A stretch of 13,678 bases of DNA. It comes from JBGAPI01 sp044221335. Its GTDB lineage: Bacteria; Pseudomonadota; Gammaproteobacteria; Xanthomonadales; Ahniellaceae. The position numbers and the translations under genes were made by a program. The stretch spans positions 1 through 13,678 of the forward strand of contig JBGAPI010000074.1 in assembly GCA_044221335.1 (NCBI GenBank). Direction: 5' to 3'. Of the stretch, positions 8,201-13,678 are shown one piece after another. Below the pieces are notes generated by a model. That model had not been told where the DNA came from, ran no database searches, and was given only the letters and a program-made list of their open reading frames with translations. Positions within the stretch are counted from its first letter, which is position 1. Every line of letters starts with the position of its first letter.

Positions 8201-9068
8201 CGAGGAACGCGCCGCGACGCTGGATCCCGGCAATCCGGGACTCGCGCCGCAGCTCGGCTTCGATCCGAACGACGACATCGCGGCGCCGTACATCGCGCGC
8301 GGAACCCGGCCGAAGGTCGCGATCCTGCGCGAGCAGGGCGTCAACTCGCAGGTCGAGATGGCCTGGTGCTTCACCCGGGCCGGTTTCGACGCGGTCGACG
8401 TGCACATGAGCGACCTGATCGCGGCGCGCGAGACGCTGTCGCGCTTCGACGGCGTGGTCGCCTGCGGCGGCTTCTCCTACGGCGACGTGCTTGGCGCCGG
8501 TCGCGGCTGGTCGACCTCGATCGCGCACAACCAGCGCCTCGCCGACGCCTTCCGCCGCTTCTTCGCCGACGAGTCGAAGTTCGCGCTCGGCGTCTGCAAC
8601 GGCTGCCAGATGTTCGCCAACCTGGCCGATCTGGTGCCCGGCGCCGAACACTGGCCGCGGCTCGAACGCAACCGCTCGGAGCAGTACGAGGCGCGGCTGG
8701 CGCTGGTCGAGGTGCTGGCGTCGGACTCGATCTTCTTCGCCGGCATGGCCGGAGCGCGGCTGCCGATCGCGGTCGCCCATGGCGAGGGACGCGCGGTGTT
8801 CGCCGCCGACGCCGACAGCGCGAAGGTCAGGGCCTGCCTGCGCTACGTCGACGGCCAGGGGCGGGCGACCGAGCACTATCCGGCCAATCCGAACGGCTCG
8901 CCCGGCGGACTCACCGGATTCACCGCGGCCTCAGGCCGCGTCACTATCCTGATGCCGCATCCGGAGCGGGTGTTCCGGGCGCTGCAGCTGTCCTGGCGAC
9001 CGCGCGACTGGCAGGGCGCGTCGCCGTGGCAGCGCATGTTCCAGAATGCCCGCGCCTGGCTCGGTTGA
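5205..9068 (+). CDS. purL: phosphoribosylformylglycinamidine synthase (FGAM synthetase), large single-chain form
   Basis: This enzyme catalyses step four of purine synthesis: FGAR + ATP + glutamine give FGAM, ADP, phosphate and glutamate. The 1287 residues fit the large proteobacterial form (E. coli about 1295). In order there are an N-terminal PurS-like domain (about 1-150), the synthetase core with FAQANSEHCRHK (206-217), KVETHNHPT (from 289) and GATGRGAKPKAGL (317-329), a second AIRS-like half with SIPVGKDSLSMQ, and a C-terminal class I glutaminase from about 1035. The glutaminase catalytic residues are all present: Cys1131 in LGVCNGCQM and His1252/Glu1254 in MPHPERVFR. No key residue is missing. 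The start gives MSMLVLSGRSALSPFRLERI, which matches the family N-terminus, but no Shine-Dalgarno sequence is seen. A membrane-protein gene begins 8 bases after the stop, so read-through into the secretion genes is possible. Confidence 0.98.
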   Translation: MSMLVLSGRSALSPFRLERINAALSGSAGPGVRAAHWVYLIEAKALSSDDRRRLGEILQADGELPPLGADQLLVVPRIGTQSPWSTKATEIVSGSGIAVVRVERGLRFHFDGGLPELTEPVRRRLRALYDPMTQSLLTDLAAAERLFAHPAAAPIGTIALAGNGVAALTRANCELGLALSADEIEYLAKSYADLGRDPTDAELMMFAQANSEHCRHKVFNASWTIDGQVAERSLFGMIKNTHATTPAHTLSAYKDNAAVVAGSRGARFVPDPASRVFERREGEVAYAIKVETHNHPTGIAPFPGASTGSGGEIRDEGATGRGAKPKAGLTGFSVSHLRIPGLAQPWEGARELPPRMATAFEIMRDGPLGGAAFNNEFGRPALLGYFRSFELPEAAGLTRGYDKPIMLAGGLANIDPSHVEKRVIQPGDCVIVLGGPAMLIGLGGGAASSMAGGEVSEDLDFASVQRDNPEMERRCQEVIDRCWQLGERNPIVSIHDVGAGGLSNAIPELLNDSEVGGRIELREIPNADPGMSPKEIWCNEAQERYVLAIAPDRLTEFRALAERERCPFAVVGHATAERHLHVADRLLGNPVIDLPLAVLFGKPPKMQRDTARRGSALAAPLDLSGVTLGSALARVLAHPSVASKSFLITIGDRTVGGLCSRDPMVGPWQTPVADCAVTLLDYEGHAGEAMAVGERTPLALLSAPAAARMAVGEALTNLASAPIDSLEEIKLSANWMAAVAHPGEDAALFDAVRAVGMELCPALGLSIPVGKDSLSMQAGWKGADGDQRVVSPVSLIVSAFARVADVRASLTPEIRLDAGDTEILLLDLGAGKNRLGGSILAQCHGQLGEQAPDVDDAATLKAAFLALQEANRAGLILALHDRADGGAIAAAAEMAFAARCGLELEIPAGADALAALFSEELGWLLQVRRADRAALDALFARHGLAALVQRFGTPRRDPRIAVSQGGAVLGAWSTYDLLEIWTRVSHAIQRQRDNPVTADEERAATLDPGNPGLAPQLGFDPNDDIAAPYIARGTRPKVAILREQGVNSQVEMAWCFTRAGFDAVDVHMSDLIAARETLSRFDGVVACGGFSYGDVLGAGRGWSTSIAHNQRLADAFRRFFADESKFALGVCNGCQMFANLADLVPGAEHWPRLERNRSEQYEARLALVEVLASDSIFFAGMAGARLPIAVAHGEGRAVFAADADSAKVRACLRYVDGQGRATEHYPANPNGSPGGLTGFTAASGRVTILMPHPERVFRALQLSWRPRDWQGASPWQRMFQNARAWLG

Positions 9069-9076
9069 GAACGTCG

Positions 9077-9853
9077 ATGAACAAGCCCGCCGCGTCGTCC
9101 GACGACGAGACCCCGTCGCTGAAGAGCTTCTTCCTGCAGGCCGTGCTGTGGCTGCCGCTCGCTTTCTTCTTCTGGTGGATGCTGCGCAGCGTCGCGGTGT
9201 TCCCGGCGATCCGTGCAGCGCACTGGGTGCTGCTCAGCTGGCTGCCGGAACTGGTGCAGTCCGTGTCGCAGGACGTACTGTCGGACCCCGGCCGGATGGA
9301 TACGACCGCGATGGTGTTCGAGGTCCGGGTCCACACCCACGGGCTGATCGGCAATCCCGATTCGGTCATCGGCATCGCGAGCTACGGCAACGCGCTGCAG
9401 TACTGCTACGGCCTGCCGGTGCTGTTCGGCCTGATCATGGCGACGCCGCTCGACTGGACGCGGACCTTCCTGCAGTGGTTCGGCGGCGCGCTGATCCTGG
9501 TGCCGGTGCAGGCCTTCGGGCTGATCGGAGACGCGCTGAACTCGGCCCAGCGCGGCCTCGCCCAGGCGGTGATGCAGGGCCTGTCCGATCTGCCCGACAT
9601 CGACAAGTCCGCGATCCCGGAGCTGGCGGTGCGCGCCCAGTCGGACGCCCAGGCGATCCTGCTGTCGCACGGCCTCGGTCCGGAAAACCTCGCACTGTGG
9701 TTCCAGTTCGGCTATCTGATCCTGCCGTCGTTGACGCCCGTGGTGGTATGGCTGGTGTTCAATCGCAACTTCATCGAGAAGCTCACCCGTCGCCGGGAAC
9801 TCGGACACGGAATCGCCGGTCCCAGCGCCACCTCCGATCGCACGCCGCCATGA
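9077..9853 (+). CDS. four-helix membrane protein, resembles exosortase-H-associated membrane proteins
   Basis: This is a 258-residue inner-membrane protein. Hydrophobic segments lie at about 17-42 (FFLQAVLWLPLAFFFWWML), 107-123, 130-153 and 207-228. A periplasm-sized loop separates the first two, and a longer loop with an acidic helix (about 155-200) precedes the last. NALQYCYGLPVLFGLIMATP (105-124) and GYLILPSLTPVVVWLVFNRNF (212-232) recall, from memory, proteins that accompany exosortase H (XrtH), the sorting enzyme for PEP-CTERM-like surface proteins. No exosortase lies in the window, so this is a tentative family call. The gene starts 8 bases after purL. Its TGA stop overlaps the gspE ATG (ATGA), implying translational coupling to the secretion ATPase. 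A weak GAGA lies eight bases before the ATG. Confidence 0.7.
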   Translation: MNKPAASSDDETPSLKSFFLQAVLWLPLAFFFWWMLRSVAVFPAIRAAHWVLLSWLPELVQSVSQDVLSDPGRMDTTAMVFEVRVHTHGLIGNPDSVIGIASYGNALQYCYGLPVLFGLIMATPLDWTRTFLQWFGGALILVPVQAFGLIGDALNSAQRGLAQAVMQGLSDLPDIDKSAIPELAVRAQSDAQAILLSHGLGPENLALWFQFGYLILPSLTPVVVWLVFNRNFIEKLTRRRELGHGIAGPSATSDRTPP

Positions 9854-11592
9854 ATGAATTCGACACCAGCGCCGCCACCACGGCTGCCGACACCGACGCG
9901 GCGAGCGACCTCGACGAACGCCTGTCGCAGCAGCTGATCGCGCGCGGCCGCCTGAAGGAAGTCGACTACGCCCGCGCTCGCCGTTTGTACGAGGAGAGTC
10001 CGGACGGCAACTTCATCGGCCTGATGACGAGGCTCGGCCTGGTCTCCGAGCGCGACGCCGCCGAGGCGCTGGCCGAGGTGCTCGACCTCGACCTGATGCA
10101 GGCGAAGGACTGCCCCGAAGTGCCGCCGCCGAACGTGCAGGTGTCGGTGCGCTTCCTGAAGCACCACCACATCGTGCCGATCGCGGAGACCGAGACCGGC
10201 GTGACCGTGCTCACGGCCGATCCGCAGGAGCACTACCCGGTCGATGCCGTGGCGCTGGCCTCGGGCCGCACCGTCGAGGTCAAGGTCGGCCTGCGTTCCG
10301 AGATCGACGACCTGATCGAGCGCTACTACGGCCAGGGCAAGTCGGCGATGGGCACCATCGTCGAGAACCTCTCCGACGAGGCCAACCGCAGCGAGGACGA
10401 CGTCGAGCACCTGCGCGACCTCGCCTCCGAGGCGCCGGTCATCCGCCTGGTGAACCTGATCATCCAGCGCGCCGTCGAGGCGCGCGCGTCCGACATCCAC
10501 GTCGAGCCCTTCGAGAGTCGGCTGAAGGTGCGCTACCGCATCGACGGCGTGCTGTCCGAGGTCGAGGCGCCGCCGGCCTCGTCGACCGCCGCGGTGATCT
10601 CGCGCATCAAGATCATGGCCAAGCTCAACATCGCCGAGCGCCGCCTGCCGCAGGACGGCCGCATCATGGTGCGCGTGCAGGGCAAGGAGCTCGACCTGCG
10701 CGTCTCGACGGTGCCGACCGCGTTCGGCGAGTCGGTGGTGATGCGTATCCTCGATCGCGAGAGCATCGTCTTCGACTTCAAGACGCTGGGCTTCACCGAC
10801 GAGTTCCTGCCGCAGTTCAACAAGGTGCTGGAGATGCCGCACGGCATCATGCTGGTCACTGGCCCGACCGGTTCCGGCAAGACCACCACGCTGTACACCG
10901 CGCTGTCGTCGCTCAACACGCCGGACGTCAAGATCATCACGGTCGAGGACCCGGTCGAATACCAGATCGAGGGCATCAACCAGATCCAGGCCAAGCCGCA
11001 GATCGGCCTCGACTTCTCGCACGCGCTGCGCTCGATCGTCCGCCAGGACCCCGACATCATCATGATCGGCGAAATGCGCGACCTGGAGACCGCGAAGATC
11101 GCGATCCAGTCGGCGCTCACCGGTCACCTCGTGCTGTCGACGCTGCACACCAACAACGCCGCCGGCGCGGTGACGCGTCTGCTCGACATGGGCGTCGAGG
11201 ACTATCTCCTCACCTCCACCGTCAACGGCGTGCTCGCCCAGCGTCTGGTGCGCCGCCTCGAGCCGGCGCACATGCAGCCCTACGAGGCGCTGCCGGAGGT
11301 GATCGAGGAATTCGGCCTGCGCCGCTACGTGCCGACCGGCCCGGTCACGCTGTACCGCCCGATGCCATCCGCGATCTCGGCCAGCGGCTACCTCGGCCGC
11401 ACGACGATCATGGAATTCCTGGTGATGAACGACCCGCTGCGCCGCCTCATCATGAAGCACGCCACCGCCGGCGAACTCGAAGTCGCGGCGAAGGAACAGG
11501 GCATGCGGACGATGTACGAGGACGGGCTGGTGAAGGCGCTGGCGGGGCTCACCACGATCGAGGAGGTGTTGCGTGTCACTCAGGAAAGCTAG
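9850..11592 (+). CDS. gspE: type II secretion system assembly ATPase GspE
   Basis: This cytoplasmic hexameric ATPase drives pseudopilus assembly in the T2SS. It has 580 residues. The N-terminal GspE/MshEN domain (about 20-165), which docks on GspL, is followed by a linker and the ATPase core: EAPVIRLVN and ASDIHVEP (194-220), Walker A GPTGSGKTT (338-346), Asp box ITVEDPVEYQ (363-372), Walker B DIIMIGEMRD (402-411) and His box TGHLVLSTLHT (424-434). All nucleotide-binding motifs are intact. The zinc-binding tetracysteine module that normally sits at about 470-510 keeps its flanks (LVRRL before, SGYLGRTTIMEFL after), but none of its four cysteines remain: EPAH and MPSAIS stand where CPxC is usual. 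Translation starts at ATG 9850, overlapping the upstream stop. The TAG stop is completed by the first bases of the heptamer repeat that follows. A paralogous PilB is less likely because gspF-G-H follow. Confidence 0.95.
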   Translation: MNEFDTSAATTAADTDAASDLDERLSQQLIARGRLKEVDYARARRLYEESPDGNFIGLMTRLGLVSERDAAEALAEVLDLDLMQAKDCPEVPPPNVQVSVRFLKHHHIVPIAETETGVTVLTADPQEHYPVDAVALASGRTVEVKVGLRSEIDDLIERYYGQGKSAMGTIVENLSDEANRSEDDVEHLRDLASEAPVIRLVNLIIQRAVEARASDIHVEPFESRLKVRYRIDGVLSEVEAPPASSTAAVISRIKIMAKLNIAERRLPQDGRIMVRVQGKELDLRVSTVPTAFGESVVMRILDRESIVFDFKTLGFTDEFLPQFNKVLEMPHGIMLVTGPTGSGKTTTLYTALSSLNTPDVKIITVEDPVEYQIEGINQIQAKPQIGLDFSHALRSIVRQDPDIIMIGEMRDLETAKIAIQSALTGHLVLSTLHTNNAAGAVTRLLDMGVEDYLLTSTVNGVLAQRLVRRLEPAHMQPYEALPEVIEEFGLRRYVPTGPVTLYRPMPSAISASGYLGRTTIMEFLVMNDPLRRLIMKHATAGELEVAAKEQGMRTMYEDGLVKALAGLTTIEEVLRVTQES

Positions 11593-11740
11593 GGCTGAGG
11601 GCCGAGGGCTGAGGGCTGAAACGATCGCCACCCTCGCGAGATCGAGATTTTTCGCTTTCGACGCATATGTTCGAAGCGCTGCGTCGGCGTTGCCGGTGAT
11701 GGTTGAGCGTTTCAGCCCTCAGCCCTCAGCCCTCGGCCCT
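11591..11740. repeat. 150-bp inverted-repeat element built of tandem heptamers
   Basis: The left arm (11591-11623) is four 7-base units, AGGGCTG, AGGGCCG, AGGGCTG, AGGGCTG, then AAACG. The right arm (11708-11740) is CGTTT, then CAGCCCT three times and CGGCCCT, the reverse complement with two differences. As RNA the arms give a 33-pair stem with one G-U pair and one C-A mismatch, closed by an 84-base loop that contains its own hairpin. It fills most of the 167-base gap between gspE and gspF. The structure suggests a dispersed non-coding element of the REP or MITE kind, or a strong transcript-processing stem. It carries no convincing reading frame. Confidence 0.85.
11659..11686 (+). other. hairpin inside the loop of the heptamer element
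   Basis: CGACGCA (11659-11665) and TGCGTCG (11680-11686) pair as a perfect 7-bp stem around a 14-base loop that contains TTCGAA. It would form within the 84-base loop of the larger element, giving a two-level structure. Confidence 0.45.
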
Positions 11741-11759
11741 CGCTCCGCATCCTGATCCC

Positions 11760-12977
11760 ATGCCCGTCTTCCGCTACAAAGCCATCACCGCCGGCGGCGA
11801 CTCCATCGAGGGCGAGATGGAGGCCGTGTCGCGCGACGACGTCGTCGTGCGGCTGCAGGACCAGGGCCACATAGCGCTCGATGCGCGGCCGTCGAGCGAG
11901 GGCAGCGGCGGCTTCAGCCTGGCGCCGCTGTTCCGTCGTTCCGAGTTTTCCCAGGAAGAAGTCGCGAGCTTCACCTACCAGCTGTCGACCCTGCTCGGCG
12001 CCGGCCAGCCGCTCGACCGAGCGCTGCAGATCCTGCTCGACATGCCCGAAAGCGACGGCGCGCGGCGGCTGATCGAGCGGGTGCGCGACGCGGTGCGCGG
12101 CGGCGGCACGCTGTCGGCCGCGCTGGAGCAGCAGCACGGCGTGTTCTCGCGGCTGTACGTCAACATGGTGCGCGCCGGCGAGTCCTCCGGCCAGCTCGAC
12201 TCCGCGCTGCGCCGCCTCGCCGAGTACATCGAGCGCAACAAGGCGCTGCGCGACTCCGTGGTCAGCGCGCTGATCTATCCGGCGCTGCTGCTGGTGATGG
12301 TGGTCGGTGCCGTGTTGATGCTGCTGATCTACGTGGTGCCGCAGTTCGTGCCGCTGTTCAAGGACTTCAACGTCGAGCTGTCGCTGCTCACCCGCTCGAT
12401 CCTGTTCGCCGGCGACCTGCTGCGCGACTGGTGGTGGCTCGGTCTCGTCGTCGCCGCCTTCGCCTTCCTCCGGATCCGCAAGGCCTACGCCGATCCTGAG
12501 CGCCGCAAGGGTCTGCACGAGTGGGCGCTCGGCCTGCCGCGGGTCGGGGATCTGATCGTGAAGACCGAGACCGCGCGGCTCGCGCGTACCCTCGGAACCC
12601 TGGTCGGCAACGGCGTGCCGCTGCTGTCCGCGCTGTCGATCGGACGCAACGTGATCGGGAACTTGGTGCTGTCCGAGGCACTCGAACAGGCCACCTCGGA
12701 AGTGAAGACCGGCGGTGGACTGGCGTGGGCGCTGTCGCAGAGCAAGCGCTTCCCGCGCCTCGCCATCCAGATGGTCCAGGTCGGCGAGGAGTCGGGTGCA
12801 CTCGACGCCATGCTGACCAAGGTGGCCGACACCTACGATGTCGAAGTCAAGCGTTCCATCGATCGGTTGCTGGGCCTTCTGGTCCCGGCGATCACCATCC
12901 TGATGGCCCTGTTGGTCGGCGTGATCATGCTGGCGGTGCTGCTGCCGGTGCTCGATCTCGCCACCGGAATCAAGTGA
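11760..12977 (+). CDS. gspF: type II secretion system inner-membrane platform protein GspF
   Basis: This polytopic inner-membrane protein of the T2SS assembly platform contacts GspE and GspL. Its 405 residues match the family. The N-terminus MPVFRYKAITAGG is typical and fixes the start at ATG 11760. Two copies of the T2SSF domain follow (about 70-193 and 273-395), visible as the repeated motifs VRAGESSGQLDSALRRLAEY (137-156) and VQVGEESGALDAMLTKVADTY (339-359). Membrane helices are at about 171-195, 223-239 and 371-397. No Shine-Dalgarno sequence precedes the ATG, which lies 19 bases after the right arm of the heptamer repeat. This is unusual inside a secretion operon and may lower or decouple its translation. 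The gspG gene follows after 11 bases with a strong ribosome binding site. Confidence 0.96.
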   Translation: MPVFRYKAITAGGDSIEGEMEAVSRDDVVVRLQDQGHIALDARPSSEGSGGFSLAPLFRRSEFSQEEVASFTYQLSTLLGAGQPLDRALQILLDMPESDGARRLIERVRDAVRGGGTLSAALEQQHGVFSRLYVNMVRAGESSGQLDSALRRLAEYIERNKALRDSVVSALIYPALLLVMVVGAVLMLLIYVVPQFVPLFKDFNVELSLLTRSILFAGDLLRDWWWLGLVVAAFAFLRIRKAYADPERRKGLHEWALGLPRVGDLIVKTETARLARTLGTLVGNGVPLLSALSIGRNVIGNLVLSEALEQATSEVKTGGGLAWALSQSKRFPRLAIQMVQVGEESGALDAMLTKVADTYDVEVKRSIDRLLGLLVPAITILMALLVGVIMLAVLLPVLDLATGIK

Positions 12978-12983
12978 AGGAGA
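12976..12983 (+). promoter_or_regulatory. strong ribosome binding site for gspG
   Basis: GAAGGAGA overlaps the gspF stop codon and ends five bases before the gspG ATG. It is much the best Shine-Dalgarno match among the genes of the window, which fits GspG being the most abundant pseudopilin and needing high translation. Confidence 0.8.
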
Positions 12984-12988
12984 ATTCC

Positions 12989-13429
12989 ATGCAAGCCGTC
13001 GTCCGTCCCGCTCGTTGCAGTCCGCAAACGTTTCGTCGCGCTGCCGGTTTCACTCTGCTCGAGATCATGGTGGTGATGGGCATCATCGCGCTGATCCTCG
13101 GCATCGTCGCCAACAAGATGGCCGGCGCCAGTACGGAAGGTCAGCGCAAGGCCACCAAGATCCTGGTCGACACCATCGCCGGCAAGATCGATACCTACCA
13201 GCTCGAAAACGGCTATCCGTCGAGCATCCAGGACCTGCTCACCAAGCCGGGCAATGCCAAGAACTGGTCCGGCCCCTACATCAAGGAAGCCGAGCTGAAG
13301 GATCCGTGGGGCAACGCGCTGGTCTACAAGCGTCCGAGTACTCACGGCAATGCCTTCGACGTGTACTCGATGGGTCCGGATGGACAGGAAGGCGGCGAAG
13401 GCAAGAACGCCGACATCGGCAACTGGTGA
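12989..13429 (+). CDS. gspG: type II secretion system major pseudopilin GspG
   Basis: This is the main subunit of the T2SS pseudopilus, held in the inner membrane before assembly. It has 146 residues. The basic leader of 20 residues ends in AAG|FTLLEIMVVMG, so prepilin peptidase would cut after Gly20 and methylate Phe+1. Glu+5 (Glu25), needed for assembly, is present. The hydrophobic helix spans about 21-43. The C-terminal part carries the hallmark GspG region: DPWGNALVY, then DVYSMGPDGQEGGEGKNADIGNW at the C-terminus, the loop that binds calcium in characterised homologues. The leader is somewhat longer than the six to ten residues common elsewhere. A prepilin peptidase gene is not in the window. 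The gene sits between gspF and gspH and has the strongest ribosome binding site of the group. Confidence 0.97.
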   Translation: MQAVVRPARCSPQTFRRAAGFTLLEIMVVMGIIALILGIVANKMAGASTEGQRKATKILVDTIAGKIDTYQLENGYPSSIQDLLTKPGNAKNWSGPYIKEAELKDPWGNALVYKRPSTHGNAFDVYSMGPDGQEGGEGKNADIGNW

Positions 13430-13468
13430 TCGTCGGAACGCCCTAGTCGGCGCCGTCGTCGAACCGCC

Positions 13469-13678
13469 ATGCGCATCGCCTCCATCCGCTTCTCGACGGG
13501 ATTCACTCTGATGGAGGTCCTGGTGGTGATGGGGCTGATCGCGCTGCTGGTCGCGATCGGCGTCGGTGGACTCTCGAAGTCGGTCGAGTCCGCCCGGATC
13601 CGCGGCGCCTCCCGCGACCTCGCCGCGGCGCTGCGCTACACCCGCGGCCAGGCGCTGGTCTCCGGCAAGCAGCAGACC
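13469..13678 (+). CDS. gspH: type II secretion minor pseudopilin GspH, 5' part only
   Basis: The first 70 residues are visible and the frame is open to the window edge. The leader MRIASIRFSTG is followed by FTLMEVLVVMGLIALLVAIGV, a type IV prepilin signal cut after Gly11, with Glu at +5. The next stretch, SARIRGASRDLAAALRYTRGQAL, is the helix typical of the GspH/FimT family, whose members cap or initiate the pseudopilus. It begins 39 bases after gspG with no clear ribosome binding site. The E-F-G-H order makes GspH the most likely identity over FimT or another minor pilin. The rest of the gene, and probably gspI-J-K onward, lies outside the window. Confidence 0.88.
   Translation, partial: MRIASIRFSTGFTLMEVLVVMGLIALLVAIGVGGLSKSVESARIRGASRDLAAALRYTRGQALVSGKQQT

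Noticed and set aside
5160..8876. A 1238-codon open frame on the minus strand opposite purL
   Set aside because: purL on the plus strand is unmistakable, with all its catalytic motifs. The antisense frame stays open because of the strong third-position GC bias and has low-complexity Arg/Ala/Val/Glu-rich sequence with no family motif.
9712..11631. A 639-codon minus-strand open frame opposite gspE
   Set aside because: gspE carries all the ATPase motifs on the plus strand. The antisense frame is repetitive in Asp/Val/Leu/His and looks like a codon-bias shadow.
11591..11740. Heptamer arrays as a CRISPR array or a classical terminator
   Set aside because: The units are 7 bases, directly adjacent and without spacers, so it is not CRISPR. 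The large stem has no following T run and has an 84-base loop, so it is not an intrinsic terminator.
11573..11755. A 60-codon open frame across the heptamer element
   Set aside because: It translates the repeat units themselves, begins inside gspE, and the element's 7-base period shifts frame with each unit. There is no sign of selection for a protein.
11703..11759. In-frame upstream extension of gspF through the right repeat arm
   Set aside because: It would begin at TTG with no ribosome binding site and add a repeat-encoded SPQPSAL-like tail before the canonical MPVFRYKA start.

Overview
The window is high-GC bacterial chromosome, most likely from a gammaproteobacterium related to the Xanthomonadales or Wenzhouxiangella group. 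This placement is inferred from three things: the large single-chain PurL, a type II secretion (T2SS) run that opens E-F-G-H as in the Xanthomonas xps clusters, and a membrane protein that resembles the exosortase-H-associated family. No taxonomic marker gene is present, so the placement is tentative.

Layout. (1) Positions 1-1283 look like accessory DNA, visibly less GC-rich than the rest. They hold a possible decayed tRNA-Asn(GUU) relic at the left edge, about 300 bases with no convincing gene, a small probable lipoprotein with Sel1/TPR-like helices (377-787), and a small zinc-ribbon protein with two membrane helices (918-1235). (2) Positions 1284-5081 form a redox module. A bis-MGD/[4Fe-4S] molybdopterin oxidoreductase and a downstream ferredoxin-NADP+ reductase lie on the minus strand. 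A TetR-family regulator is divergent from them, and the shared 97-base gap carries clustered GATCGT/ACGATC half-sites, the likely operator. (3) Positions 5205-9068 are purL, full length and apparently intact. (4) Positions 9077-13678 carry a four-helix membrane protein that starts 8 bases after purL, then gspE (ATGA overlap), gspF, gspG and the start of gspH, which runs off the window.

How the genes fit together. PurL makes FGAM in purine synthesis and is probably unrelated in function to its neighbours. GspE (ATPase), GspF (inner-membrane platform), GspG (major pseudopilin) and GspH (minor pseudopilin) belong to one T2SS assembly machine. The oxidoreductase and Fpr probably share electrons, directly or through a ferredoxin, under control of the TetR protein; the substrate is unknown.

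The most unusual points are as follows. A 150-bp element with tandem-heptamer inverted arms (four AGGGCTG-type units plus AAACG on each side, 84-base loop) is wedged exactly between gspE and gspF and supplies the last two bases of the gspE stop codon. GspE lacks all four cysteines of the usual zinc-binding tetracysteine module. The molybdoenzyme shows no recognisable Cys/Sec/Ser molybdenum ligand where formate dehydrogenases carry it. I did not find a complete undescribed system. The heptamer element is the best candidate for something not well described.
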